A stretch of 64,000 nt of DNA from the NCBI GenBank assembly GCA_030433005.1, contig JAUILQ010000005.1, forward strand, positions 62,001 through 126,000, given 5' to 3'. Source of the stretch: Alphaproteobacteria bacterium (GTDB taxonomy: Bacteria > Pseudomonadota > Alphaproteobacteria > Kiloniellales > DSM-21159). The position numbers and the translations under genes were made by a program. Under the pieces are notes generated by a model. The model searched no databases and had not been told where the DNA came from. It worked only from the letters and a program-made list of their open reading frames with translations. Shown here piece by piece: positions 24,776 through 34,518 of the stretch (within the stretch, counting starts at the first letter, position 1; the number at the start of each line of letters is the position of its first letter).

Positions 24776-25975
24776 GTGACGGATGAGCTCGAACTGGCCC
24801 GCGAGGCCGGCGACCCTAGCATCGCCGCGGCGGCGGACAAAGACCTGCCGCCGGTCGTGCTGCAGGTGCTGCCGGCGCTCGTCACCGGCGGCGTCGAGCG
24901 CGGCACGGTCGACATCGCCCAGGCGATCCTGGGCGAGGGCGCGATCGCACTGGTCGCCTCGGCCGGCGGCCCCATGGTCTACGAGCTGCAGCGCAGCGGT
25001 GCCGACCACGTCGAGCTGCCGCTCGACAGCAAGGCGCCCTGGCGGATCCTGCGCAACGCGCGCCGGCTCGAGGAGCTGATCCGCCTGCGCAACGTCTCGA
25101 TCGTGCACGCGCGCAGCCGCGCGCCGGCCTGGAGCGCCTGGCTGGCCGCGCGCCGCGCCGGCCGGCACTTCGTCACCACCTTCCATGCGCCCTATGGCCT
25201 GAAGCCGCCGATCAAGCGGCTCTACAACCAAGTCATGGCGCGCGGCGACCGGGTGATCTGCATCTCGCACTTCGTCGCCGAGCACGTGCAGCGCCACTAC
25301 CGGGTCGAGCCCTCGCGGCTGCGCGTGATCCCGCGCGGCGTCGACCTGGAGCGCTTCGACCCCGGCCGCGTCTCGGCCGAGCGGGTCATCCAGCTGGCCC
25401 AGCGCTGGCGCCTGCCCGACGGCGTGCCGGTGGTCATGCTGCCCGGCCGCCTGACCCGCTGGAAGGGTGCGGAGCTGCTGATCGAGGCGGCGGCCCGGGT
25501 CGCCCGCGACCGCGAGTTCCTGCTGCTCGCCGTCGGCTCCGACCGCAACGGCGGCCTGCGCCAGGAGCTCGAGGCCAAGGCCGCCGGCCTGGGCCTGGGC
25601 GGCAGGTTCGCCGTGGTCGGCGACTGCGACGACATGCCGGCGGCCTTCATGCTGGCCGACGTCGTGGTCTCGGCCTCGCTCGAGCCCGAGGGCTTCGGCC
25701 GGGTCATCGGCGAGGCCCAGGCGATGGGCCGGCCCGTGGTCGCCGCGGCGCACGGCGGCGCGCTGGAGCAGATCGACGACGGCGAGACCGGCTTCCTGTT
25801 CAATCCCGGCGAGGTCGAGTCCCTGGCAGTCAGCCTGCGCCACGCGCTCGACCTCGAGGGCGCGGAGCGCTCGGCGCTGGCCGAGCGGGCGGTCGCCCAC
25901 GTGCGCGAGAACTTCTCCAAGGCGCTGATGTGCCGGCGCACGCTCGAGGTCTACGACGAGCTGCTGCGCGGCTGA
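24776..25975 (+). CDS. Glycosyltransferase family 4 protein
   Basis: This 399-residue GT-B enzyme uses a nucleotide sugar donor. The N-terminal acceptor domain contains the GGVERGT loop (about residues 40-46). The C-terminal donor domain has PGRLTRWKGAELLIEA and the EX7E pair E305/E313 (PEGFGRVIGEA), hallmarks of GT4. It is probably involved in lipopolysaccharide or other surface glycan assembly, but it is not in a glycan cluster. The GTG at 24776 is the only reasonable start; the frame upstream is antisense to the hydrolase gene. No TM helices are seen. Confidence 0.88.
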   Translation: MTDELELAREAGDPSIAAAADKDLPPVVLQVLPALVTGGVERGTVDIAQAILGEGAIALVASAGGPMVYELQRSGADHVELPLDSKAPWRILRNARRLEELIRLRNVSIVHARSRAPAWSAWLAARRAGRHFVTTFHAPYGLKPPIKRLYNQVMARGDRVICISHFVAEHVQRHYRVEPSRLRVIPRGVDLERFDPGRVSAERVIQLAQRWRLPDGVPVVMLPGRLTRWKGAELLIEAAARVARDREFLLLAVGSDRNGGLRQELEAKAAGLGLGGRFAVVGDCDDMPAAFMLADVVVSASLEPEGFGRVIGEAQAMGRPVVAAAHGGALEQIDDGETGFLFNPGEVESLAVSLRHALDLEGAERSALAERAVAHVRENFSKALMCRRTLEVYDELLRG

Positions 25976-26012
25976 GGCCGCGGCCGGCCCGCCTCGCGGC
26001 CCCTCTCGCGGC

Positions 26013-26040
26013 TTGACTCGCCTTGCCCAGCTTCTACATT
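26013..26040 (+). promoter_or_regulatory. Putative thrS-infC promoter
   Basis: TTGACT (26013-26018) and TACATT (26035-26040) with a 16-nt spacer form a good sigma70-type promoter. The resulting leader of about 140 nt is GC-rich with several possible hairpins, but I see no recognisable T-box or other riboswitch. Confidence 0.5.
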
Positions 26041-26185
26041 CCGGCTCCCTCTGCGGCTTGTAAGACGTTGCGCGTGCGGAGGGCTTCGGCCGGCGCGGCC
26101 TGCCCGCGGCCGGCCGTCGTGTCGTGGCCGGCGCGACGTCGCGTCGGCTGCCGCGTTCGGGACAAGCAAGGAAGACGGTAGGACC

Positions 26186-28111
26186 ATGGTCGCGATCAAG
26201 CTGCCGGACGGCTCGGTCAAGCGCTTCGAGGGCGCGGTGAGCGGGCTCGAGCTGGCCCAGTCCATCGGCGCCGGCCTCGCCAAGGCCGCCCTGGCGGTCA
26301 CGGTCGACGGCGAGCCCTGGGACCTGACCCGGCCGATCGAGCGCGACGCCACCGTCGAGATCGTCACGGCCAAGCATCCCTACGCCCTGGAGCTGGTGCG
26401 CCACGACTGCGCGCACGTCCTGGCCCAGGCGGTGCAGGAGCTCTACCCCGGCACGCAGATCACCTTCGGGCCGGCGACCGACGACGGCTTCTACTACGAC
26501 TTCTACCGCGAGGAGCCCTTCTCGAGCGCCGACTTCGAGGCGATCGAGCAGCGCATGAAGGAGATCGTCGACCGCGACCTCGAGATCACCCGCGAGGTCT
26601 GGGACAAGCAGCAGGCGCACGCCTTCTTCAAGCAGAGCGGCGAGTCCTTCAAGGCCGAGTGGTCGCTGGAGCTGCCCGACGACGCGCCGATCACCTTCTA
26701 CCGCCAGGGCGATTGGCTCGACCTCTGCCGAGGCCCGCACCTGCCCTCGACCGGCAAGCTGCCGAAGGCCTTCAAGCTGACCAAGCTGGCCGGCGCCTAC
26801 TGGCGCGGCGACGCCGCCAACCCGCAGCTGCAGCGCATCTACGGCACGGCCTGGCTCAACGAGAAGGACCTCAAGGCGCACCTGACGCTGCTCGAGGAGG
26901 CGGCCAAGCGCGACCATCGCCGGCTCGGCCGCGAGATGGACCTGTTCCACCTGCAGGAGGAGGCGGTCGGCTCGACCTTCTGGCATCCCGACGGCTGGAC
27001 CTTCTACCGCGCCGTCGAGGCCTACATGCGCCGGCGCCTGGAGGCCGGCGGCTACGTCGAGGTCAAGACGCCGCAGCTGATCGACCGCGCGCTCTGGGAG
27101 GCTTCGGGCCACTGGGAGAAGTTCCGCGAGCACATGTTCATCGCCGAGAGCGAGGACCGCGTGCTGGCGGTCAAGCCGATGAACTGCCCGGGCCACGTGC
27201 AGATCTTCAAGCAGGGCATCACCAGCTACCGCGACCTGCCGATCCGCATGGCCGAGTTCGGCTCCTGCCACCGCAACGAGCCGTCGGGCGCGCTGCACGG
27301 CCTGATGCGCGTGCGCTCCTTCACCCAGGACGACGCGCACATCTTCTGCACCGAGGACCAGATCGTCGGCGAGACCAAGGTCTTCTGCGAGCTGCTGCAG
27401 TCGATCTACCGCGACTTCGGCTTCGCCGACGTGGTCGTTAAGTTCTCCGACCGCCCGGCCAAGCGCGCCGGCAGCGACGCCATCTGGTACAAGGCCGAGG
27501 CGGCGCTCAAGCACGCCACCGAGCAGGCCGGCCTGAGCTACACGCTGAACCCCGGCGAGGGCGCCTTCTACGGCCCCAAGCTGGAGTTCGTGCTGCAGGA
27601 CGCGATCGGCCGCGACTGGCAGTGCGGCACGCTGCAGGTCGACTTCGTGCTGCCCGAGCGGCTCGACGCGGTCTACGTCGGCGAGGACGGCGCCAAGCAC
27701 CGCCCGGTCATGCTGCACCGCGCGATCCTCGGCTCCTTCGAGCGCTTCCTGGCGATCCTGATCGAGAATTTCGCCGGCCGCTTCCCGCTGTGGCTGGCGC
27801 CGCGCCAGGTCGTGGTCTGCCCGATCATCAGCGACGCCGACGGCTACGCCGAGGAGGTGCGCGCCGCGCTGGCCAAGCGCGGCATCCGCGCCGAGACCGA
27901 CCTGCGCAACGAGAAGATCAACTACAAGGTGCGCGAGCACAGCCACGCCAAGGTGCCGGTGATCGCCGTCGTCGGCCGCCGCGAGGCCGAGCAGCGCAGC
28001 GTCACGCTGCGCCGGCTCGGCGTCGAGAAGCAGGAGTCCCTTGCACTCGACGACGCCGTCACTACACTGTCAAACGAGGCGGCTCCCCCCGATTTGCGGG
28101 CGGACCGCTAG
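26186..28111 (+). CDS. thrS: Threonyl-tRNA synthetase
   Basis: This 641-residue class II synthetase charges tRNA-Thr. Order: TGS domain (1 to about 60), editing domain (about 65-230) with [11 protein letters not shown], catalytic core (about 240-535) and anticodon-binding domain (about 540-640). The zinc ligands are C334 (NCPGH), H385 (DDAH) and H511 (MLHRAILG), at the same residue numbers as the well-studied E. coli enzyme. It is followed by infC, the usual arrangement. The ATG has a weak purine stretch upstream. Confidence 0.97.
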   Translation: MVAIKLPDGSVKRFEGAVSGLELAQSIGAGLAKAALAVTVDGEPWDLTRPIERDATVEIVTAKHPYALELVRHDCAHVLAQAVQELYPGTQITFGPATDDGFYYDFYREEPFSSADFEAIEQRMKEIVDRDLEITREVWDKQQAHAFFKQSGESFKAEWSLELPDDAPITFYRQGDWLDLCRGPHLPSTGKLPKAFKLTKLAGAYWRGDAANPQLQRIYGTAWLNEKDLKAHLTLLEEAAKRDHRRLGREMDLFHLQEEAVGSTFWHPDGWTFYRAVEAYMRRRLEAGGYVEVKTPQLIDRALWEASGHWEKFREHMFIAESEDRVLAVKPMNCPGHVQIFKQGITSYRDLPIRMAEFGSCHRNEPSGALHGLMRVRSFTQDDAHIFCTEDQIVGETKVFCELLQSIYRDFGFADVVVKFSDRPAKRAGSDAIWYKAEAALKHATEQAGLSYTLNPGEGAFYGPKLEFVLQDAIGRDWQCGTLQVDFVLPERLDAVYVGEDGAKHRPVMLHRAILGSFERFLAILIENFAGRFPLWLAPRQVVVCPIISDADGYAEEVRAALAKRGIRAETDLRNEKINYKVREHSHAKVPVIAVVGRREAEQRSVTLRRLGVEKQESLALDDAVTTLSNEAAPPDLRADR

Positions 28112-28216
28112 TCGTCGCCGCGAGGGCCGTCGGGAACGGCAGTTCCCGGGCGGTCCGGCGCCGACGATATCAGACCACGAGCGACCCTTTCGGAAAGCAA
28201 CAGAGGAGAAGTCTCC

Positions 28217-28753
28217 ATAGCTCGACCGCCCTTCAATGCGACGCCAAGCCGCGACGGCCCCCGCGTCAACCGCCAGATCGATGTGCCCAAGGTCCGCCTG
28301 ATCGACGAAGAGGGCGAGAACGTGGGCGTCGTTCCCATTCGAGAAGCGCTGATGCGCGCCGAGGAAGTCGGCCTCGATCTGGTCGAGATCTCGCCCCAGG
28401 CCGATCCGCCGGTCTGCAAGGTTCTCGATTTCGGGCGCTACAAGTACGAGGCGCAGAAGCGCGCGAACGAGGCCCGGAAGAAGCAGAAGACGATCGAGCT
28501 CAAGGAAATCAAGATGCGCCCGAACATCGACGACCACGACTACGGGGTCAAGATGAAGGCCATCAACCGTTTCCTGGGCGACGGAGACAAGGTCAAGGTC
28601 ACGCTGCGCTTCCGCGGCCGCGAGATGGCGCACCAGGACCTCGGCCTCAACCTGCTGTTCAAGGTGCGCGACGAGATCGCCGAGATCGCCAAGGTCGAGC
28701 AGATGCCCAAGCTCGAGGGCCGGCAGATGACCATGGTGGTCGCGCCGCGCTGA
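28217..28753 (+). CDS. infC: Translation initiation factor IF-3, starting at a rare AUA codon
   Basis: IF-3 keeps 30S subunits dissociated and checks the start codon. No ATG, GTG or TTG gives a full N terminus. The first ATG in frame (28283) would remove 22 residues that are clearly IF-3-like ([11 protein letters not shown], then VNRQI). The only suitable start is ATA at 28217, five nt after a GAGGAGAAG ribosome site, giving 178 residues, the normal size. N-domain, basic linker ([11 protein letters not shown]) and C-domain are complete. Rare starts on infC are the known basis of IF-3 autoregulation in enterobacteria (AUU there). It is 105 bp downstream of thrS and followed by a strong terminator. 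Confidence 0.93.
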   Translation: MARPPFNATPSRDGPRVNRQIDVPKVRLIDEEGENVGVVPIREALMRAEEVGLDLVEISPQADPPVCKVLDFGRYKYEAQKRANEARKKQKTIELKEIKMRPNIDDHDYGVKMKAINRFLGDGDKVKVTLRFRGREMAHQDLGLNLLFKVRDEIAEIAKVEQMPKLEGRQMTMVVAPR

Positions 28754-28777
28754 CGCGCCGCCGCCCGCTTCGCGACG

Positions 28778-28817
28778 AGAGGGCTCTTCCCGGCGGGAAG
28801 GGCCCTCTTTCCGTTTC
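28778..28817 (+). terminator. Rho-independent terminator of thrS-infC
   Basis: A 14-bp stem (28778-28791 with 28795-28808, one G-T pair, 3-nt loop) is followed by TTCCGTTTCG. It begins 25 nt after the infC stop. Confidence 0.8.
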
Positions 28818-28848
28818 GCTGCCGCTCCGGGCTGCCGCGCCCGACCGG

Positions 28849-29907
28849 TCAGCCGACGACGGTCAGCAGCAGGGCCAGCACCAGGCCCAGCATGAACAGC
28901 GTCTCGACGACGATCAGCCCGACGGCGCGGCCGCCGACCTCGAGCAGCGCCTTCAGCGAGGTCTTCATGCCGAGCGCGGCGATCGCGGTGACCAGGCACC
29001 AGCCCGACAGCGTCGTCAGGCCCTCCTGGACCAGGTCGGGCAGCGCGCCCAGCGAGTTCAGCGCGACCAGCGCGATGAAGCCGAACAGGAAGCCGGGGAT
29101 CGGCAGCTGCGCCTTGCGGCCGCCCTCCTGCTGGCTTCTCAGCTCGGCGCGGTAGACGAAGGCGACCGCCAGCACCGTCGGCACCAGCAGCGCGACGCGC
29201 AGCAGCTTGGTCACGGTGGCGACGTCGCCGGCCTCCTGCGAGACCGCGTAGCCGGCGCCGACGACCTGCGCGACGTCGTGGATCGTGCCGCCGAACAGCA
29301 GGCCGGCCTGCACGTCGTCGAAGCCGAGCACGGCGGTCAGCAGCGGGTAGAGCACCATCGCCGCCGTCGACAGCGTGGTCACGCCGATCACCGCGAAGAT
29401 GGTGTCGCGCTCGTGCTTGTCGTGCTTGGGCAGCACCGAGGAGATGGCGAGCGCCGCCGAGGCGCCGCAGATCGCCGTGGCGCCGGCGGTCAGCGTGCCG
29501 AACTGGCCCGAAAGGCCGAGGCGCCGCGCCAGGAAGCCGCCGAGCAGGATGGTCGCGACCACGGCGACCAGCACGATGATCACCGGCGCCGCGCCGAGGT
29601 CGGCGATGGCGCCGGCGGTGATCCGCGCGCCGAGCAGCGCCACGCCGATGCGCAGCACCTGCTTGGAGGCGGCCTGGATGCCCTTGGCGCAGCGACTCTC
29701 CTGGCTCAGGAAGGCGAGCGCCATGCCGAGCAGCAGGGCCAGCAGCATGACCGGCCCGCCGTACTGGTTGGAGATGAAGGTCGCCGCCAGCGCGACGACC
29801 ACCGAGACCAGCAGGCCCGGGAACAGGGCGGTCAGGCCGGCGAGCCGGCCGCGCAGGCCTTCGCCCCGGGCGCCGGGCCGGCTCCCGGGCCGGTTCTCTG
29901 CCGTCAT
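28849..29907 (-). CDS. YeiH-family putative sulfate exporter (UPF0324)
   Basis: This 352-residue integral membrane protein has about ten TM helices and the YeiH family landmarks: LLGMALAFLSQ, RIGVALLGARIT, GATAICGASAALA (about residues 140-155) and GGTIHDVAQVVGAGYAVS (about 200-217). Family members are annotated as putative sulfate exporters with little experimental support. The ATG overlaps the stop of the upstream M20 peptidase gene (ATGA), so both come from one mRNA. It converges on infC and probably shares the terminator region. Confidence 0.88.
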   Translation of the reverse strand: MTAENRPGSRPGARGEGLRGRLAGLTALFPGLLVSVVVALAATFISNQYGGPVMLLALLLGMALAFLSQESRCAKGIQAASKQVLRIGVALLGARITAGAIADLGAAPVIIVLVAVVATILLGGFLARRLGLSGQFGTLTAGATAICGASAALAISSVLPKHDKHERDTIFAVIGVTTLSTAAMVLYPLLTAVLGFDDVQAGLLFGGTIHDVAQVVGAGYAVSQEAGDVATVTKLLRVALLVPTVLAVAFVYRAELRSQQEGGRKAQLPIPGFLFGFIALVALNSLGALPDLVQEGLTTLSGWCLVTAIAALGMKTSLKALLEVGGRAVGLIVVETLFMLGLVLALLLTVVG

Positions 29908-31304
29908 CGGGCGCGCAGCGGGCTGTCCGCCTCGCCCAGGTCGTACCAAAGCCCGGCCATCAGGGTCAGCGCCTCGCGGCAGACCGGGCGCAGCACGTGC
30001 TCGTTCGGCGCGTGCTGGCTGCAGCCGGCGTAGGAGTGCGGCACCCAGACGGTCGGCAGGCCGAGGATCTCGCTGAAGGCGTCGTTGGGGATGGTGCCGC
30101 CCAGGTTGGGCAGCAGCGCCGGCCGCTTGCCGGTCGTCCTCTCCAGCGAGGCCGCGGCGAAGCGCGCCGCCGCATGCCCGGGGTCGAGGCGGGTCGCCGG
30201 CATCGGCGTGTCCTTGGCCTGCTCGACCGCGACCTGCGGGAAGCCGGCAGCCTGCAGGTGCGCGGCGATCGCCGGGACGACCTCCTCGGGCCGCGTGCCG
30301 ACGACGAAGCGCAGCTGGCAGACGGCCTCGGCGCGCCCCGGGATGGCGTTGACCGGCTTGGCCGGGTCGCCGGTGACGAAGGTCAGGATCTCCAGCGCGT
30401 TCCAGCCGTAGACCCGCTCGGCCGGGGTCAGGCCCGGCTCGCCCCAGTCGGCGTCGATCGCCGGCGCGCCGGGGCCGCCGTCGATCTCGATGTCGGCGAG
30501 CGCCGCGCGGACCGCGTCGGTCAGGCTGGTCGGGCGCAGCGCCTCGACGCGGATCTCGCCGCGCGGGCCGACCAGGCTGGCCAGGGCGTTGGCCAGGATG
30601 GTGCCCGGGTTGGCCAGCGCGCCGCCCCAGTTGCCGCTGTGGTGGGCGCCCTGGCGCAGGTCGACGGTCAGCGTGAAGTTGATGACGCCGCGCGAGCCGA
30701 AATAGAGCGTCGGCCGGTCGGGCGCGACGCGCGGCCCGTCGGAGGCGACCAGCAGGTCGGCCTTCAGGCGCTCGGCCTCGGCCCGGCAGAACGGCCTGAG
30801 GCCGGGGGAGCCGACCTCCTCGCCGGTCTCGATCAGCGCCTTGACGTTGTAGCCGAGCTTGCCGCCGCGCGCCTTCAGCGCCGCCTCGAGGGCCAGCTGG
30901 TTGATCGTGTGCTGCGCCTTGTTGTCGGCCGTGCCGCGGCCGTAGAGGCGGTCGCCGTCGCGGTCGAGCGTCCAGGGATCGCGGCCGTCGCGCCAGCGGC
31001 CCTCGTGCCCGCGCACCGTGTCGCCGTGGCCGTAGGTCAGCACGGTCGGCAGCGCCGGGTCCTCGATGCGCTCGGCGACCAGGAAGGGCACGGCCTCCAT
31101 CTCGGGGTTCTCGAAGGTCGACCAGGTGAAGCCCAGGGCCTCGAGCGCCGGGCCGATCTCGCCCTCCAGGTAGCGCGCCAGCTCGGGCCGCTGGTCCGGC
31201 TCCTGGCTGGTCGAGGCGATGGCGACGCGGCGCTCGAGATCGGTCTCGAAGCGGCCCTCGTCGAAGCAGGCCGCGGCGGCGGCGACGGCGGATTCGCGTG
31301 ACAT
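29904..31304 (-). CDS. M20 family dipeptidase
   Basis: This 466-residue metallopeptidase is of the carnosinase/PepV-like M20 branch. The di-zinc site is readable as H93 and D95 (GHGDTVRGHEG), D127 (GTADNKAQH) and E162/E163 (TGEEVGSPG), with the distal His in QHAPNEH near the C terminus. A lid/dimer domain occupies about 205-330. There is no signal peptide, so it should cleave dipeptides or acylated amino acids in the cytoplasm. It is translationally coupled to the YeiH-like transporter, which hints that the pair handles a sulfur- or amino-acid-derived anion; this is inference only. Confidence 0.88.
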   Translation of the reverse strand: MSRESAVAAAAACFDEGRFETDLERRVAIASTSQEPDQRPELARYLEGEIGPALEALGFTWSTFENPEMEAVPFLVAERIEDPALPTVLTYGHGDTVRGHEGRWRDGRDPWTLDRDGDRLYGRGTADNKAQHTINQLALEAALKARGGKLGYNVKALIETGEEVGSPGLRPFCRAEAERLKADLLVASDGPRVAPDRPTLYFGSRGVINFTLTVDLRQGAHHSGNWGGALANPGTILANALASLVGPRGEIRVEALRPTSLTDAVRAALADIEIDGGPGAPAIDADWGEPGLTPAERVYGWNALEILTFVTGDPAKPVNAIPGRAEAVCQLRFVVGTRPEEVVPAIAAHLQAAGFPQVAVEQAKDTPMPATRLDPGHAAARFAAASLERTTGKRPALLPNLGGTIPNDAFSEILGLPTVWVPHSYAGCSQHAPNEHVLRPVCREALTLMAGLWYDLGEADSPLRAR

Positions 31305-31500
31305 GTCGGCTCCCTCTTGAGGGCCTCTGTCTGGCGCGCGGCCGCCGGGGGGTCAAGCGCGCCCTGTTCGGGGCAGCGTTGTCCGCGCGCGCGGAAGCGG
31401 GTAGACATCGCCCGTCCGCCGGCAGCGCCGCCCCCGGCCTGCCTCCGCCGCAGGGCCCGTCCTCGGGCCCGGGCCGCCTGCTTGCCCGTCTCCGGTTCCC

Positions 31501-32661
31501 ATGACCTCGGCGCCTCCCGACCCGGCCGATCCCGCCCCCGAGCCAGCCACGACCGGCGGCGCCGGCCGCGCCGTGCCGCGGCCGCCCTACGCGCTGACCG
31601 TCGTGGTGCCGACGCTCAACGAGCGAGACAACGTGCGCGCGCTCCATGCCGCGCTGGCCGCGGCCCTGGACGGCGAGTCCTGGGAGGTCGTCTTCGTCGA
31701 CGACGACAGCGCGGACGGCACGCCGGGCGAGGTCGCCGCCCTGGCCGCCGAGGCCGGCAACGTCCGGCTGCTCCGGCGCATCGGCCGGCGCGGCCTCTCG
31801 ACCGCCTTCATCGAGGGGGCGCTCAGCTCGACCGCGCCGGTGATCGCCTGCATCGACGCCGACCTGCAGCACGACGAGCGCCTGCTGCCGGCGATGCTGG
31901 CGGCGATCCGCAACGGCGAGGCCGAGGTCGCGATCGGCAGCCGCTATGCCGCCGGCGGCGGCGAGGAGGGCCTGGTCGGCGGCCGCAAGGACGTCAGCCG
32001 CTACGGCACGCGGCTCGCCAACTGGCTGGTCGGCAGCCACGTCACCGACCCGCTGAGCGGCTTCTTCGCGATCGAGCGCGGCGCCTTCGAGGACAGCGTG
32101 CGGCGGCTGTCGGGGATCGGCTTCAAGATCCTGGTCGACATCCTGGCCTCGGCGCCGCGGCCGCTGAAGATCGTCGAGCTGCCCTACACCTTCCGGCCGC
32201 GCCACGCCGGGGCCAGCAAGTTCGATTCGCTGGTCGGAGCGGAGTACCTGCAGTTGCTCATCGACAAGGCCCTGCGCGGCGCCGTGCCGGCCCGCTTCGT
32301 GCTGTTCTGCGTGGTCGGCGGCAGCGGCCTGCTGCTGCATCTCGGCGTGCTCTGGGCGATCCACGGCTGGCTCGACTTCGCGGTCGCCCAGGCGGTGGCG
32401 ACCCTGGTCGCGATGACCAGCAACTTCTTCCTGAACAACTTCCTGACCTACGCCGACCGCCGCCTGAAGGGCTGGCGCGTGCTCTGGGGGCTCGGCTCGT
32501 TCTATGCGATCTGCTCCGTCGGCGCGGTCGCCAACGTCGGCGTCGCCAGCTTCCTCTATCGCAGCGAGGACGCCTTCTGGGGCCTCGCCGGCCTGGCCGG
32601 CGCCCTGGTCGGTGCGGTCTGGAACTTCGCCGTCTCCTCCATCGTGACCTGGCGCAAGTGA
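31501..32661 (+). CDS. Polyprenyl-phosphate glycosyltransferase fused to GtrA-like membrane domain
   Basis: This 386-residue protein joins a GT2 catalytic domain of the dolichol-phosphate-mannose synthase type (about 30-250) with a four-helix GtrA-like domain (about 262-384). VPTLNERDN, VFVDDDSADG and the metal-binding DAD (residues 119-121) are intact, and DPLSGFFAIERG is the acceptor-side motif. It should transfer a sugar from a nucleotide donor to undecaprenyl phosphate and possibly help flip the product. The next gene, a GT39-type transferase overlapping by 4 bp, is the natural user of that lipid-linked sugar. Confidence 0.9.
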   Translation: MTSAPPDPADPAPEPATTGGAGRAVPRPPYALTVVVPTLNERDNVRALHAALAAALDGESWEVVFVDDDSADGTPGEVAALAAEAGNVRLLRRIGRRGLSTAFIEGALSSTAPVIACIDADLQHDERLLPAMLAAIRNGEAEVAIGSRYAAGGGEEGLVGGRKDVSRYGTRLANWLVGSHVTDPLSGFFAIERGAFEDSVRRLSGIGFKILVDILASAPRPLKIVELPYTFRPRHAGASKFDSLVGAEYLQLLIDKALRGAVPARFVLFCVVGGSGLLLHLGVLWAIHGWLDFAVAQAVATLVAMTSNFFLNNFLTYADRRLKGWRVLWGLGSFYAICSVGAVANVGVASFLYRSEDAFWGLAGLAGALVGAVWNFAVSSIVTWRK

Positions 32662-34307
32662 AGGCAGACCTGACCGGGCCGGCACGTCGCGCGGGCGCAG
32701 CGGCCGCGCGGTTGGGCCGGGCCATCGCCCCCCTGGGCAGGGGCGCCGTCGCCGACCGAACCCTGGCGGGGCTGCGCCGCCATCCGGCGCGCGGCGTCGG
32801 GATCGCGCTCGGGCTGTTCGGCCTGGCCTGGTGGCTGACGGCGCTGGCGACCCAGCGCAACCTGCCGCTCGACGCTGTCGAGATGCTGACCTGGGGCCGC
32901 GAGTGGCAGCTCGCCTACTGGAAGCACCCGCCGCTGCCGGCCTGGGTCCTGGAACTGCTCTACCAGCTCGGCGGCGGCAGCGAGGCACTGCTCTACCTGG
33001 CCAGCCCGGCCTTCGTCGTGCTGACCTTCTGGGCCGTCTGGCGGCTGGCCGCCCGCATCCTCCCGGCGCCGCTGGCGCCGCTTGCGGTGCTGCCCCTCGT
33101 CGGCCTCGCCTACTACGGCTTCACCGCGCCGGAGTTCAACCACAACGTCGCGCAGTACCCCTTCTTCGCCCTCGTGCCGCTGCTGCTGCACCGGGCACTC
33201 GCCGAACCGGCCGGCGGGCGCGCGCGCGACTGGCTGCTGCTCGGCCTGGTCGGCGGGCTCGCGCTCTACGCCAAGTACTCGACGGCGCCGCTGCTGCTGG
33301 CCGCGGCCCTGCTGCTGCTCTGCCATCCGCTCGGCTGGCGGGCGCTGGCGACGCGCGGGCCCTGGCTGGCGCTCGGCGCCTTCTTGCTGGTCCTGGCGCC
33401 GCACCTCGCCGCGCTGTGGACGATCGACTTCCTGCCGCTCGGCACCCCGGCCATGCGCGCCGCCCAGGCCGCCGACTGGGGGCAGCGCCTCTGGTTTCCC
33501 TTCTGGTTCCTCGCCGGACAGCTGTTCAACTGCCTGGGCGGGCTGCTGATCCTGGCGGCGCTGTGCCTGCCGGGTCGCGCCGGCTCGGCGCTCGGCGACC
33601 CTTCCAGCGCGCTGGCTTTCGACCGCTTCCTCGTCTTCTGGATGCTGGGCGTGCCGCTCCTCGCCGTGGTCGGCTACTCGCTGCTCGCCGGCCAGGAGCT
33701 GGAGACCATGTGGGGTTCGCCGTTCTTCGCGCTGCTCGGCATCGCGGGGCTGCTTGCGCTCGGCCGCGAGCCGAGCCGTCCGGGCGTGCTGCTGGCGCTG
33801 CTGCTCGGCGGCCTGCTTTTCCTCGCCGGGCTCGCCGGCTACGCCGGCAAGAACCTCTTCGAGCCGCTGGTCAGCGGCCGCGGCATGCGCGCGCAGTTTC
33901 CCGGCGAGGCGCTGGCCCGCGAGCTGGAGGCCGAGTGGGCGCGGCTGGCGCCCGGCCGACCGCTGCCGACGCTGGTCGGCAGCTTCTGGCTGGCCGGCAA
34001 CGTGGCCGCCTATGGCGAGCAGCGCCCGCCGGTGTTCATCGAGGCGCGCCCCGAGCGCAGCCCCTGGATCGATCCGCAGGCGCTCGCCCGCGACGGCGCG
34101 GTCGTGCTCTGGAGCCGCGACGAGCGCGGCGGCGAGCCCGGGTGGCTCGACGAGCTGCGCGCCGGGCTCTGTCTGCGCGGCGAGATCCGGCTGCCGTGGC
34201 AGAGCTGGATCGACCTGCCGCCGCTGACGGTCCACTGGGCGACGTTCGGCGACGTGCCGGGCGGCGCGGCGGGCCGCTGCGAGCGCCCGGCGGCCGCCGG
34301 CGGGTGA
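32658..34307 (+). CDS. Glycosyltransferase family 39 / ArnT-like membrane transferase
   Basis: This 549-residue GT-C enzyme has about ten to twelve TM helices and a C-terminal periplasmic domain (about 430-549). The first periplasmic loop carries LPLDAVEMLTWG with the catalytic-type aspartate, and KHPPLPAW corresponds to the KPPL motif of ArnT/PMT enzymes. It should move a sugar from a polyprenyl-phosphate donor onto a lipid or protein at the periplasmic face. The GTG start overlaps the DPM1/GtrA stop (GTGA). Lipid A modification or protein O-glycosylation are both possible; the acceptor is unknown. Confidence 0.85.
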   Translation: MKADLTGPARRAGAAAARLGRAIAPLGRGAVADRTLAGLRRHPARGVGIALGLFGLAWWLTALATQRNLPLDAVEMLTWGREWQLAYWKHPPLPAWVLELLYQLGGGSEALLYLASPAFVVLTFWAVWRLAARILPAPLAPLAVLPLVGLAYYGFTAPEFNHNVAQYPFFALVPLLLHRALAEPAGGRARDWLLLGLVGGLALYAKYSTAPLLLAAALLLLCHPLGWRALATRGPWLALGAFLLVLAPHLAALWTIDFLPLGTPAMRAAQAADWGQRLWFPFWFLAGQLFNCLGGLLILAALCLPGRAGSALGDPSSALAFDRFLVFWMLGVPLLAVVGYSLLAGQELETMWGSPFFALLGIAGLLALGREPSRPGVLLALLLGGLLFLAGLAGYAGKNLFEPLVSGRGMRAQFPGEALARELEAEWARLAPGRPLPTLVGSFWLAGNVAAYGEQRPPVFIEARPERSPWIDPQALARDGAVVLWSRDERGGEPGWLDELRAGLCLRGEIRLPWQSWIDLPPLTVHWATFGDVPGGAAGRCERPAAAGG

Positions 34308-34518
34308 GGCGCCGGCCGCGAAGGCCTCGCCGTGGTCCCGCGTCGCGCTATCTCCTCCCGGTTAATCGGGGCATCGGAAATAAACGCTTTCGTTTCATTT
34401 GGATGATGCTGCCCCGTCTGCCCGCCGTCCCGTCGAGGAACGAGTAATCGGCCGCACGGGCGCCGGCGACTTGTCGGTTTTAACGAGCTGTTCAAGGTTG
34501 GTCCCTTAGAACCGCCGG

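Noticed and set aside
25976-26185. T-box or other riboswitch upstream of thrS
   Set aside because: The leader is GC-rich with possible hairpins, but the T-box conserved sequences are absent and no terminator/antiterminator pair is evident.
24656-27946. 1096-codon open frame on the minus strand
   Set aside because: It is antisense to the glycosyltransferase and thrS genes, which have complete family motifs. Its composition (long Ala/Leu/Asp/Val/Arg runs) is typical of a GC-rich shadow frame.
29908-32988. Upstream continuation of the YeiH frame to 1379 codons
   Set aside because: The extension is a shadow of the M20 peptidase and glycosyltransferase genes. The real YeiH start is the ATG overlapping the peptidase stop.
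34380-34410. Possible flagellar sigma28-type promoter before the chemoreceptor unit
   Set aside because: TAAACGCT followed 11 nt later by TGGATGAT matches the -10 consensus too poorly to call.
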